DNA of 24,480 bases from an uncultured Bacteroidales bacterium (lineage in GTDB: Bacteria > Bacteroidota > Bacteroidia > Bacteroidales > UBA932): the NCBI GenBank assembly GCA_946616385.1, contig CAMOIZ010000005.1, positions 1 through 24,480 on the forward strand. The letters are read 5' to 3'. Both the position numbers and the translations under genes were made by a program. The notes beneath the pieces were generated by a model. It saw only the letters and a program-made list of their open reading frames with translations, was not told the DNA's origin and made no database searches. Shown piece by piece: positions 1 to 7,631 of the stretch; position 1 is the first letter of the stretch; each line of letters starts with the position of its first letter.

Positions 1-360
1 GGCCTTGACAAAGATGAATCCTCCTTACTTTCCGAATACAGGAGGCTTCTCTCCCTGCTTTCGCTCCCCCAGTTCCGGGACGGTGAGGTCTATGACCTCT
101 GCTGGTGCAATTCCATTTTGTATGGTTTCGATCCCGAAAAGCATTTCGCCTTCCTGCGCTACAAGCGCCTTCCGAGAAAAAGAAAAGCAGACGCCACGCT
201 GGTCGTCTGCAATTTCTCGTCCGAGCCTGTCGACATGAAAATCAATCTGCCCGAAGATCTGCGTTGCAAGAAGGAACTGTCCTGGCTGCCTCAGAGACAG
301 GGCGTCAGGTTGACAGCCCCGTACGAGGCATATACTATCCCCTTGACATCTACGCAGTAA
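1..360 (+). CDS. Alpha-amylase family (GH13-like) glycosidase, C-terminal fragment
   Basis: Frame 1 is open from the first base to the TAA at 358-360, giving 119 residues, so the gene starts outside the window. The visible part looks like the end of a GH13 alpha-amylase-type enzyme. A helical LLSLLSLPQFRDGEVYDL stretch is followed by FAFLRY and then a beta-rich C-terminal domain with the typical line LVVCNFSSEPVDMKI and a final LTAPYEAYTIPL strand. In the family this all-beta domain C packs against the catalytic TIM barrel. No catalytic residues lie in the visible part, so substrate and localisation cannot be stated. The last 70 bp overlap the 3' end of the minus-strand gene that starts at 1154. 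The family call rests on the C-terminal pattern only. A related sugar-active enzyme with the same domain is the main alternative. Confidence 0.6.
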   Translation, partial: GLDKDESSLLSEYRRLLSLLSLPQFRDGEVYDLCWCNSILYGFDPEKHFAFLRYKRLPRKRKADATLVVCNFSSEPVDMKINLPEDLRCKKELSWLPQRQGVRLTAPYEAYTIPLTSTQ

Positions 361-1154
361 AGGTCTGATCCATAGACAAACAGGGATTCCGGCTCGTTGG
401 GGATGCCGGCTTCTTTCAGGTCCCTGGCCCAGATTTCCTTTCCGCTGGAAAGGTCGTAGCAGACAACGGCGGAATCTCCGCTCATGCCGTAGACCTGGTA
501 CATTTTTCCGTGACTGACGACAGCTCCCTGGGTGGCGAGCCGGAAGGCGTATACCCTCCTGTCGAGAATGTCGGATGCTTCGAGTTTGATGGCCTTTTCG
601 CCGGGTTCCGGCAGGGCGAATTTGATTATCTGCAATCCGTTTCCGAAACGGGCGTCGTTCCAACTCTCTCTGCTGTAACCTGTTATGTAGAGGAACCCGG
701 CATCTGCGTCAAGCGCGAGATTGGGGTACCATACACCCATCTGCACCGGAGCAGGCAGCTCTATCGTCTGGATCTGCGTAAGCGAATAATCACCCTGCGA
801 ACCGGATACTTTGAACACGCAGATGCAGTGCTCCGCCCGGTTCTCCTGACTGACGTAGATCAAAGGATATTTCTCTCCTTTCACAGTGCGGATGCAGGCG
901 TTGTTGCAATGCCATGTCTTTCTGCCCTCCAGAGGGATGCGCTGCAGATGCTTCCCTGCCCCGATCGAATAGACATCGACTGCCTTGGCGCCATCGAAAA
1001 ACTGAAAGATGCAGCCGTCGATCTGAACCCCTCCCTGCCTTGAACCGGGAGAAGCGACAGGCGGCTCCTGCCGGAACTGTTCCTTGAAAAACTGGGCGTT
1101 TGCGCACCAGGCGGTGCATAATGCGAGCAATGTGATAAACAAGACCTTCTTCAT
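291..1154 (-). CDS. Exported protein of unknown function, beta-propeller-like
   Basis: This is a 287-residue protein with a clear N-terminal signal peptide: MKK, a hydrophobic stretch, then CANAQ, with cleavage expected after residue 20 or 21. The mature part has repeated short beta-strand units such as IDGCIFQFFDG, YPLIYVSQENR, GFLYITGYS, GKMYQVYG and SAVVCYDLSSGKEIW. This suggests a TolB- or PQQ-like beta-propeller, and I recognise no catalytic motif. Its likely location is the periplasm. The final residues (about GAVNLTPCL) lie over the end of the amylase-like gene and look like read-through tail rather than fold. A TATCTTTG box (a match to the Bacteroidota -7 element) ends only 8 bases before the start codon, so the mRNA leader would be a few nucleotides at most. 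The function is unknown, and the fold assignment is an inference from strand periodicity. Confidence 0.75.
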   Translation of the reverse strand: MKKVLFITLLALCTAWCANAQFFKEQFRQEPPVASPGSRQGGVQIDGCIFQFFDGAKAVDVYSIGAGKHLQRIPLEGRKTWHCNNACIRTVKGEKYPLIYVSQENRAEHCICVFKVSGSQGDYSLTQIQTIELPAPVQMGVWYPNLALDADAGFLYITGYSRESWNDARFGNGLQIIKFALPEPGEKAIKLEASDILDRRVYAFRLATQGAVVSHGKMYQVYGMSGDSAVVCYDLSSGKEIWARDLKEAGIPNEPESLFVYGSDLYCVDVKGIVYASYGAVNLTPCL

Positions 1155-1162
1155 AACTGTAG

Positions 1163-1170
1163 CAAAGATA
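1163..1170 (-). promoter_or_regulatory. Candidate -7 box for the exported propeller-like gene
   Basis: Read on the minus strand this is TATCTTTG, an exact match to the Bacteroidota -7 consensus TAnnTTTG. No TTTG is seen at the usual distance of about 19-21 bp upstream. The start codon at 1154 follows after 8 bases, implying a nearly leaderless transcript. Confidence 0.5.
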
Positions 1171-1202
1171 CAAAAAGTCTATGCCGTTTGCGTGTTTTTT
1201 CT

Positions 1203-1210
1203 TAACTTTG
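1203..1210 (+). promoter_or_regulatory. Candidate -7 box for the pfp-to-ispG run
   Basis: TAACTTTG matches TAnnTTTG. A TTTG lies at 1187-1190, but the 12-bp spacing is too short for a standard -33 element. Transcription would begin near 1216 and leave an AT-rich leader of about 30 nt before the ATG at 1246, with no Shine-Dalgarno sequence. It is the only promoter-like site seen ahead of the seven-gene plus-strand run. Confidence 0.55.
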
Positions 1211-1245
1211 CGTGCGTATAAATAATAGAAACTTCACTTTTTATT

Positions 1246-2475
1246 ATGAAAGATTCAATAATTATCCTTTGTGGCGGCGGTCCTGCTCCGGGCATGAACA
1301 CCGTCGTTTGCTCTGTAGCAAAGACTTTCCTTTCCAATGGTTATCGCGTAATCGGCCTTCACGGCGGATATTCCGGCCTTTTCAACCAGAATCCCCGTAC
1401 CGAGGAAATCGATTTCTTCAAGGCTGACGCCTACTTCAACCGCGGCGGTTCCTATCTGCAGATGAGCCGTTTCAAACCCACGGACGAAGATTTCGAGAAG
1501 AACTTCAACCTGGGCCTTTTCAAGGACAACAACATCAAGCTCCTTGTCACCGTCGGCGGCGACGACACCGCTTCTACGGCAAACCGTATCGCCAAATTCC
1601 TCGAGGCGAAGAAATATCCCATCCACAATATCCACGTGCCCAAGACCATCGACAACGACCTTCCTCTTCCCGGAAACGCTCCCACCTTCGGGTTCAATTC
1701 CGCCAAGGACGAAGGCGCACATCTTGCACGCACCGTATATGAGGATGCCCGCACCTCCGGAAACTGGCTGCTAATCAGCGCCATGGGCCGCAGCGCAGGA
1801 CATCTCGCCCTCGGAATCGGTGAGGCTACCCACTGCCCTATGACCATCATCCCCGAGATGTTCAACAAGACCGGCATCTCCCTCGACAAGATAGTCAAGC
1901 TCGCGATTTCCGCCATCATCAAGCGTAAGATTCTCGGAATCCCCTACGGCACCGTGGTGGTTGCGGAAGGCGTGTTCCACGACCTTGATCCCCAGGAAAT
2001 CAAGAATGCAGGCGTCAACATGACCTACGATGAGCACGGACATCCCGAACTCGGCAAGATCAGCAAGGCAGTCCTCTTCAACGACATCCTCGAGAAGGAA
2101 TTCAAGAAGGTAGGTCTCAAGATCAAGACCCGTCCCGTGGAGATCGGCTACGACGTACGCTGCCAGGATCCTATCGGTTACGACCTTACATACTGCACCG
2201 AACTCGCAATGGGAGCATACGAACTCTTTGCCAAGGGCGAGACCGGCTGCATGGTATATGTAGATGCCGACGGCGAAGCTCATCCTCTCTATCTGAAGGA
2301 TCTGCAGAATGCAGAGGGCAAGATTCCTCCGCGCCGCGTGAACATTGAAGGCGGCACAGCGCAGAACTACTATGCGCACATCTGCCACTACATCACCCCT
2401 GCCGACTACGAAGCAGCGAAGAAGTACGTTCCCAATCCCGAGGAGTACGACTTCAAGAAGATCCTCGCCTGGTAA
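1246..2475 (+). CDS. pfp: Pyrophosphate-type 6-phosphofructokinase
   Basis: This 409-residue PFK-family enzyme phosphorylates fructose 6-phosphate to fructose 1,6-bisphosphate in glycolysis. The N-terminal phosphoryl-donor loop GGGPAPGMN is at residues 10-18. Two positions diagnose the donor. The motif at 104-108 is GGDDT rather than the GGDGS of ATP enzymes, and the substrate motif at 132-138 is PKTIDND rather than PGTIDND. In characterised members the extra Asp and the Lys go with use of pyrophosphate, which makes the reaction reversible (EC 2.7.1.90). Later blocks, including SAMGRSAGHLALGIG and a PEM motif, are intact. It is the first gene of a tightly packed run, and ligA follows after 6 bp. 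The family call is firm. The donor specificity is inferred from the two motifs and has not been measured. Confidence 0.93.
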   Translation: MKDSIIILCGGGPAPGMNTVVCSVAKTFLSNGYRVIGLHGGYSGLFNQNPRTEEIDFFKADAYFNRGGSYLQMSRFKPTDEDFEKNFNLGLFKDNNIKLLVTVGGDDTASTANRIAKFLEAKKYPIHNIHVPKTIDNDLPLPGNAPTFGFNSAKDEGAHLARTVYEDARTSGNWLLISAMGRSAGHLALGIGEATHCPMTIIPEMFNKTGISLDKIVKLAISAIIKRKILGIPYGTVVVAEGVFHDLDPQEIKNAGVNMTYDEHGHPELGKISKAVLFNDILEKEFKKVGLKIKTRPVEIGYDVRCQDPIGYDLTYCTELAMGAYELFAKGETGCMVYVDADGEAHPLYLKDLQNAEGKIPPRRVNIEGGTAQNYYAHICHYITPADYEAAKKYVPNPEEYDFKKILAW

Positions 2476-2481
2476 TTTACA

Positions 2482-4545
2482 ATGACCCGCGAAGAAGCAA
2501 ATAGCAGGATTGCGGAACTCAGGAGCATCCTGGAGGAAAACGCCCGACTCTATTATGTCGAGAATTCCCCCAGGATGTCCGACTATGAGTACGACCAGCT
2601 TATGCACGAACTGGAGGCCCTGGAGGCGGATTTTCCTGAATTCGCCTCCCCGGACTCTCCTACCCGCAAGGTCGGCAGCGACCTCGAAACCGGGGCGGTC
2701 AGCCGCGAATTCGTGCAGAGACCTCACCGCTATCCTATGCTTTCGCTGGGCAACACTTACTCCATTTCGGAGGTCGAAGAGTTTTCCGCAAGGGCGGACA
2801 AGACCCTGAATACCAGTTTTACCTATTGCTGCGAACTCAAGTTCGACGGCACTGCAATCTGCCTTACTTACAGGCACGGGCGTCTGGTTCAGGCGCTCAC
2901 CCGCGGCGACGGTGTAGTTGGTGACGACGTCACCGAGAATGCCAGGCGGATTGCGAACATCCCCCAGCAGCTTCACGGCGATTACCCCGAGGAGTTCGAG
3001 ATCCGAGGCGAAGTGCTGATGCCTTATGCCGCATTCGACCATCTCAACGAACTGCGCGTGCTCGATGACGAGCAGCCTTTCGCAAATCCAAGGAATGCCG
3101 CATCCGGATCCCTCAAGTTGCTGAATCCCGACGAAGTCGCTCAGCGCGGTCTCTGGTGCACGCTTTACCATATTCCCGCACAGAGCATAGATTTCGAGTC
3201 CCACGACCAGGCCCTCACCGCCGCCGCTTCGTGGGGACTTCCCGTATCCACTGACCGCCGCATCTGCAGAAACATCGACGAGATCAAGGCGTTCATCGAC
3301 CATTGGGACGTGGAGCGCAAGAATCTTCCTTATGCAACCGATGGCGTGGTCATCAAGATCAATGAGATGGCTTACCAGCGCATGCTCGGCTATACGGCCA
3401 AGTCGCCAAGATGGGCTGTAGCCTACAAATTCAAGGCTGAGCAGGCTCTGACACCTATCCTTTCGATAGATTATCAGGTCGGCCGCACCGGCGCCGTTAC
3501 TCCGGTAGCCAATCTCGAACCTGTTCTGTTGTCGGGGACCATAGTCAAAAGGGCAACCCTGGTGAACGAAGACCAGATCCGTGCCTTGGATATTCACGAG
3601 GGCGATTACGTTTATGTAGAGAAAGGCGGTGAGATCATTCCGAAGATTACGGCCGTTGAACTCTCGCGTCGCAGGCCCGGCGCTCCCGTGCCCGGATTTC
3701 CGACAGTCTGTCCGGACTGCGGCACTCCCCTTGTCCGTCAGGAAGACGAAGCCAAGTGGTTCTGCCCGAACAGCGACGGATGTCCCATGCAGATTAAGGG
3801 AGAACTGCTTCATTTTACAGGACGCAAGGCGATGGACATCCTTGCGGGAGAAGCCACAGTCGACCAGCTCTACAACCTCGGTTTCGTCCGTACTCCCGCC
3901 GATCTGTACGATCTCACCCTGCGGCAACTAACCAGTCTCGAGGGCTGGAAGGAAAAATCGGCGATCCGTTTCCGCACAAGTCTCGACAAATCGAAATCCG
4001 TCCCTTTCGAGAGAGTCCTTTTCGCTCTGGGGATTCGTTATGTCGGTGAGACGACCGCCAAGACTGTTGCACGTCATTTCGGTAGCATAGATGCTCTTAT
4101 TGCCGCCGGCGAGGACGATCTCAAGGAAGTCCCCGACGTGGGGGATGTCTGCGCCCGAAGCATTTACGAGTATTTCCGCGACGAGCGGCATCTCTTAGAA
4201 ATTGAACGCCTTAAAGCTCATGGATTGCAGTTCAGTCTTGAGCATCAGGGTGGTGCGCTGTCGAATGCCCTCGAGGGCAAGACAGTCGTGATATCCGGGA
4301 CCTTCAGCATCTCCAGGGACGATATGAAGGCCCTTATAGAGAAGCATGGGGGAAAGAATTCCGGCAGCATCAGCGGCAAGACATCCTTCCTTCTCGCCGG
4401 GAACAAGCCCGGACCCGAAAAACTTAAAAAATGTGAAGAACTGAATGTTCCCGTGCTTAGCGAAGAGGCCTTCATGGCCCTGCTGCCGGAAAGCGCAGAC
4501 ACTTTCGCCAGCGAGGAGTCCGTCGAACAATTAAGTCTTTTCTAA
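2482..4545 (+). CDS. ligA: NAD-dependent DNA ligase LigA
   Basis: This is a full-length 687-residue bacterial DNA ligase that seals nicks in duplex DNA using NAD+ in replication and repair. Domain Ia is at the N-terminus (YYVENSPRMSDYEYDQL, which binds NMN). The adenylation motif KFDG has its nucleophilic lysine at residue 120. The OB-fold is near 320-400. A four-cysteine zinc finger uses C410, C413, C428 and C434. Helix-hairpin-helix repeats lie at about 500-580, and a BRCT domain at about 597-668 begins LEGKTVVISGTFS. All expected catalytic residues are visible. The start at 2482 lies 6 bp after pfp, and the next gene starts 3 bp after the stop. The gene is probably cotranscribed from the pfp promoter. 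Confidence 0.97.
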   Translation: MTREEANSRIAELRSILEENARLYYVENSPRMSDYEYDQLMHELEALEADFPEFASPDSPTRKVGSDLETGAVSREFVQRPHRYPMLSLGNTYSISEVEEFSARADKTLNTSFTYCCELKFDGTAICLTYRHGRLVQALTRGDGVVGDDVTENARRIANIPQQLHGDYPEEFEIRGEVLMPYAAFDHLNELRVLDDEQPFANPRNAASGSLKLLNPDEVAQRGLWCTLYHIPAQSIDFESHDQALTAAASWGLPVSTDRRICRNIDEIKAFIDHWDVERKNLPYATDGVVIKINEMAYQRMLGYTAKSPRWAVAYKFKAEQALTPILSIDYQVGRTGAVTPVANLEPVLLSGTIVKRATLVNEDQIRALDIHEGDYVYVEKGGEIIPKITAVELSRRRPGAPVPGFPTVCPDCGTPLVRQEDEAKWFCPNSDGCPMQIKGELLHFTGRKAMDILAGEATVDQLYNLGFVRTPADLYDLTLRQLTSLEGWKEKSAIRFRTSLDKSKSVPFERVLFALGIRYVGETTAKTVARHFGSIDALIAAGEDDLKEVPDVGDVCARSIYEYFRDERHLLEIERLKAHGLQFSLEHQGGALSNALEGKTVVISGTFSISRDDMKALIEKHGGKNSGSISGKTSFLLAGNKPGPEKLKKCEELNVPVLSEEAFMALLPESADTFASEESVEQLSLF

Positions 4546-4548
4546 GTT

Positions 4549-5478
4549 ATGCGAAAGTACGAAATGACCGACCGGAAAGTAACCTGGAAAGACATCAGGG
4601 AGCTTTTTACCGACAAGATCTGGGGAATGGAGACCGACTTCGCCACCGGTGCGTGGAAGAGTCTGGTCACTTTCATCCGCATCGTACGCAAGACTTTCGA
4701 CTCTTTTGCCGAGAACCGCATGGGATTCCAGTGCGTGGCTCTGAGCTATTTCGTCACCCTGGCCATCATTCCTCTCACGGCATTCATTTTCTTCGTATCC
4801 AACGGCCTTAATCTTGCCGACAAACTTGAAGTGCTTCTGCTCAAGATACTGCCGAACAACCTCGATCTTGTGAACATCGCCATTTCCAAGGCCGACAATA
4901 TAATTGCCGCCGCCAGGTCGGGCCCTGTGGGAATCGCATCCGCATTCCTCTTCCTTTGGACCGTCATCTGGCTCATGTTCCAGACCGAAAGGGTGTTCAA
5001 CAACGTATGGGGCATACGCAAGATTCCCCGCAAGACCTACAAGCGTTTCGGGTTCTACATCGGGCTGCTGCTCCTCCTGCCTTTCATAGTGATTATCTTC
5101 GCATACGGCATAGCACTTTATTCCAATGCAGTATCGCTGATAGGACTCGATGCTGAAAGACTTTCGCGCTTCGTGGGATGGCTGCTCTTCTATGTCGTGG
5201 TGGTTTTCACCCTTTCCGCGGCATACAAGTATATTCCCGCTTGCGAAGTCCGCTACAGGCACGCCCTCATGGCCGCCATCTTCTCGGGAGCCATTTTCCT
5301 GGGTTTCCAGTACGTATACCTTGAAACCCAGATGTTCGTGAGCCGTCTCAACGCCGTTTACGGAGTAATCGCAGCAATTCCTCTCTTCCTGATCTGGCTC
5401 AATTACAGTTTCCAGATCATAATGTACGGAGCGCAGCTTACCTACGCTCTGCAAGATGAAGCACAGCACAGACAATGA
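4549..5478 (+). CDS. YihY/BrkB family inner-membrane protein
   Basis: This 309-residue polytopic membrane protein belongs to the YihY/BrkB family, which was formerly misnamed ribonuclease BN. About six hydrophobic segments are visible, near residues 62-85, 130-148, 168-190, 208-226, 238-258 and 275-295. Family hallmarks are present: ALSYFVTLAIIPL in the first segment and YGVIAAIPLFLIWLNYSF followed by YGAQLTYAL in the last. The molecular function of the family is not established, and transport has been proposed. The start could be 4549 or the in-frame ATG at 4564. I chose 4549 because it sits 3 bp after the ligA stop. Its last four bases (ATGA) overlap the start of the ppGpp enzyme gene, which suggests translational coupling. 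Confidence 0.88.
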   Translation: MRKYEMTDRKVTWKDIRELFTDKIWGMETDFATGAWKSLVTFIRIVRKTFDSFAENRMGFQCVALSYFVTLAIIPLTAFIFFVSNGLNLADKLEVLLLKILPNNLDLVNIAISKADNIIAAARSGPVGIASAFLFLWTVIWLMFQTERVFNNVWGIRKIPRKTYKRFGFYIGLLLLLPFIVIIFAYGIALYSNAVSLIGLDAERLSRFVGWLLFYVVVVFTLSAAYKYIPACEVRYRHALMAAIFSGAIFLGFQYVYLETQMFVSRLNAVYGVIAAIPLFLIWLNYSFQIIMYGAQLTYALQDEAQHRQ

Positions 5479-7631
5479 GCGTATCAAAATTTACCATAAA
5501 GGATTACAATCTCATCAAGAAAGAATGGGATAAACTCTATGCCGCAGCATCGCAGAGATGCCGCGACACAGAAGAACTTGCCGTGGTAAAAAAAGCTTTC
5601 GATTTCGCCAACGTAGCACACAGGAACGTACGCAGGCGTTCCGGAGAGCCATATATCCTGCATCCGATTCAGGTTGCCGAGATCGTCATAAGTGAGATCG
5701 GCCTCGGATACAAGTCCATTTCCGCCGCTCTCCTTCATGATGTCGTTGAAGATACCGATTATACGATCGAAGATATCCGGAATCTTTTCGGCGACCGCAT
5801 AGCACTGCTCGTCGACGGGCTGACCAAGATCAAGACCGTGCTCGACAATGCCGACCGCAAGCGCGGGCCGATGTCTTCGAGCGAGAGTGTGCAGGCGGAG
5901 AATCTCAAGAGGATATTGCTGACTCTCAACGAGGACGTCCGCGTCGTGCTCATCAAACTGGCAGACAGACTGCATAACTGCAGGACCATCGAATTCATGC
6001 CAGAGCACAAGCGCGACAAGATTTTGAGCGAGACCATGTTCATCTTCATTCCCCTCGCCCACCGCCTGGGCCTGTACGGAGTGAAGTCCGAGATGGAAAA
6101 TATCTGGTTGCGTTTCAAGGAACCCGATGCCTACCGGGATATTTCCGAACGGATCAGCCGGAACGTCGCCGAGCGCGATACCGAAATAAACGAGTTCATC
6201 GCTCCCATCGAGACCGCCCTCAAGCAGGCGGACATATCGTTCCGCATCAAGAAGCGCATCAAGACACCTTATTCGATCTGGTATAAGATGCGCACCAAGA
6301 ACGTGCCTTTCGAACAGATCTACGACCTCTACGCTGTCCGCATCATATTCGACCAGTCTCCGGATCCTGAAGCCGAACGCCGGCAGGCATATCTCGTTTA
6401 TTCGATCCTGATAGGACTCTATACCTCCCAGCAGGCCCGTTTCCGCGACTGGATTTCCACCCCGAAGAACAATGGCTACGAAGCCCTGCACTGCACGCTT
6501 ATGAGCCGGTCCGGTTTCTGGGTCGAGGTTCAGATACGTTCGCAGAGAATGGACGACATCGCCGAGAAGGGTATCGCCGCTCACTGGTCGTACAAGAACA
6601 ACGGCTACATTTCCGAGGTGGACAGCGAGATGGACAAATGGCTCAAAAAGGTGCAGGAAATCCTGGTCAGCACCGACGTGAATGCCCTCGAACTTCTCGA
6701 CATCATCCATAACGACCTGGTTGCCACCGACATAGTCGTGTTCACCCCCAAGGGCGAGCAGCGTACCATTCAGTACGGGGCTACCGTACTTGACTTCGCG
6801 TACAATATACATACCCATATAGGCAACACTGCCATCGCCGCCAAGGTGAACATGAAACTTACTCCCCTCTCGCAGACGCTCCATGCCGGCGATCAGGTGG
6901 AAATCATCACCGCCGGCAGCGGACACCCCAAGGTGGAATGGCTGCAGTTTCTGAAGACCAGACATGCGCGCAATCAGGTGATCGAGTATTTCCGTGTCAG
7001 CCGCAAGCCATTGATTGACAAGGGGCGCAGGATTTATGCGGAGCGTCTTTCAGTTATGGGGCTGGAACGGGGCAAGGAGAATCTCAAGAAATTGCTCCGC
7101 TACACCATGTTGAACGATGCCGCCGAGCTTTACTTCAGGGTAGGTCTCGGCCTGATCGGTCCGGAGGTGTTCACCGAAGCGTTCTCCCGCAACAGGACTG
7201 CCCAGACTCACGGAGGATTCCTTCTGTCTCCTTGCTGCAATCCCATCCCCGGCGATCCCGTCATCGGATTCAGGGCCGAGGACGGCACGGTGATTGTGCA
7301 TAAGAAGTCCTGTCCTGAAGTCGAGAAACTTGCCCTGGAATACGGAAGTTCCCGATTCGTAGTGGTAGACAATTTCGATTTCGGCCTCAAGGACTTCCCT
7401 GTACGGCTCTCGATTCGAGGTCTCGACAAGCAGGGACTGCTCAACAAGATCAGCCAGTTCATCTCGCTGACCATGGAGATAAACATGCGCGAGATTCATC
7501 TCGGTGCGAAGGACGGTGTGATGGAAGGCTACCTCGAGATGCTGGTGCACGACAAAAAGGTATTAAGTGAAATGATAGAAGGTCTCCTGAAGATCGATGG
7601 TATTCAGGATGTGGTAAGAACGGATATATGA
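5475..7631 (+). CDS. rsh: RelA/SpoT-family bifunctional (p)ppGpp synthetase/hydrolase
   Basis: This 718-residue long-form Rel protein makes and degrades the stringent-response alarmone (p)ppGpp. The HD hydrolase domain is intact, with H63, the pair H88-D89 in LLHDVVED with E92-D93, and D164 in LADRLHN. The synthetase domain (about 258-375) has RIKTPYSIWYKM, D284 in YDLYAVRIIF, GYEALH at 334-339 and E351 in WVEVQIRS, so both activities are predicted. A TGS domain follows (about 419-480), then a linker and a C-terminal ACT domain (about 640-718, ending VRTDI). The start overlaps the YihY stop by 4 bp, and the stop overlaps the next start by 4 bp. Expression therefore depends on the upstream operon promoter unless an internal promoter exists. 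I saw no such promoter. Confidence 0.96.
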   Translation: MSVSKFTIKDYNLIKKEWDKLYAAASQRCRDTEELAVVKKAFDFANVAHRNVRRRSGEPYILHPIQVAEIVISEIGLGYKSISAALLHDVVEDTDYTIEDIRNLFGDRIALLVDGLTKIKTVLDNADRKRGPMSSSESVQAENLKRILLTLNEDVRVVLIKLADRLHNCRTIEFMPEHKRDKILSETMFIFIPLAHRLGLYGVKSEMENIWLRFKEPDAYRDISERISRNVAERDTEINEFIAPIETALKQADISFRIKKRIKTPYSIWYKMRTKNVPFEQIYDLYAVRIIFDQSPDPEAERRQAYLVYSILIGLYTSQQARFRDWISTPKNNGYEALHCTLMSRSGFWVEVQIRSQRMDDIAEKGIAAHWSYKNNGYISEVDSEMDKWLKKVQEILVSTDVNALELLDIIHNDLVATDIVVFTPKGEQRTIQYGATVLDFAYNIHTHIGNTAIAAKVNMKLTPLSQTLHAGDQVEIITAGSGHPKVEWLQFLKTRHARNQVIEYFRVSRKPLIDKGRRIYAERLSVMGLERGKENLKKLLRYTMLNDAAELYFRVGLGLIGPEVFTEAFSRNRTAQTHGGFLLSPCCNPIPGDPVIGFRAEDGTVIVHKKSCPEVEKLALEYGSSRFVVVDNFDFGLKDFPVRLSIRGLDKQGLLNKISQFISLTMEINMREIHLGAKDGVMEGYLEMLVHDKKVLSEMIEGLLKIDGIQDVVRTDI

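Noticed and set aside
1771..3927. A 718-codon open frame on the minus strand opposite pfp and ligA
   Set aside because: It is antisense to two complete, motif-confirmed genes. Its translation has no domain, signal or coherent composition, and it spans a gene junction. It is explained by codon bias of the plus strand.
5484..6965. A 493-codon minus-strand open frame opposite rsh, and a similar one at 4531-5487
   Set aside because: Both mirror well-supported plus-strand genes and have no recognisable features. They are shadow frames.
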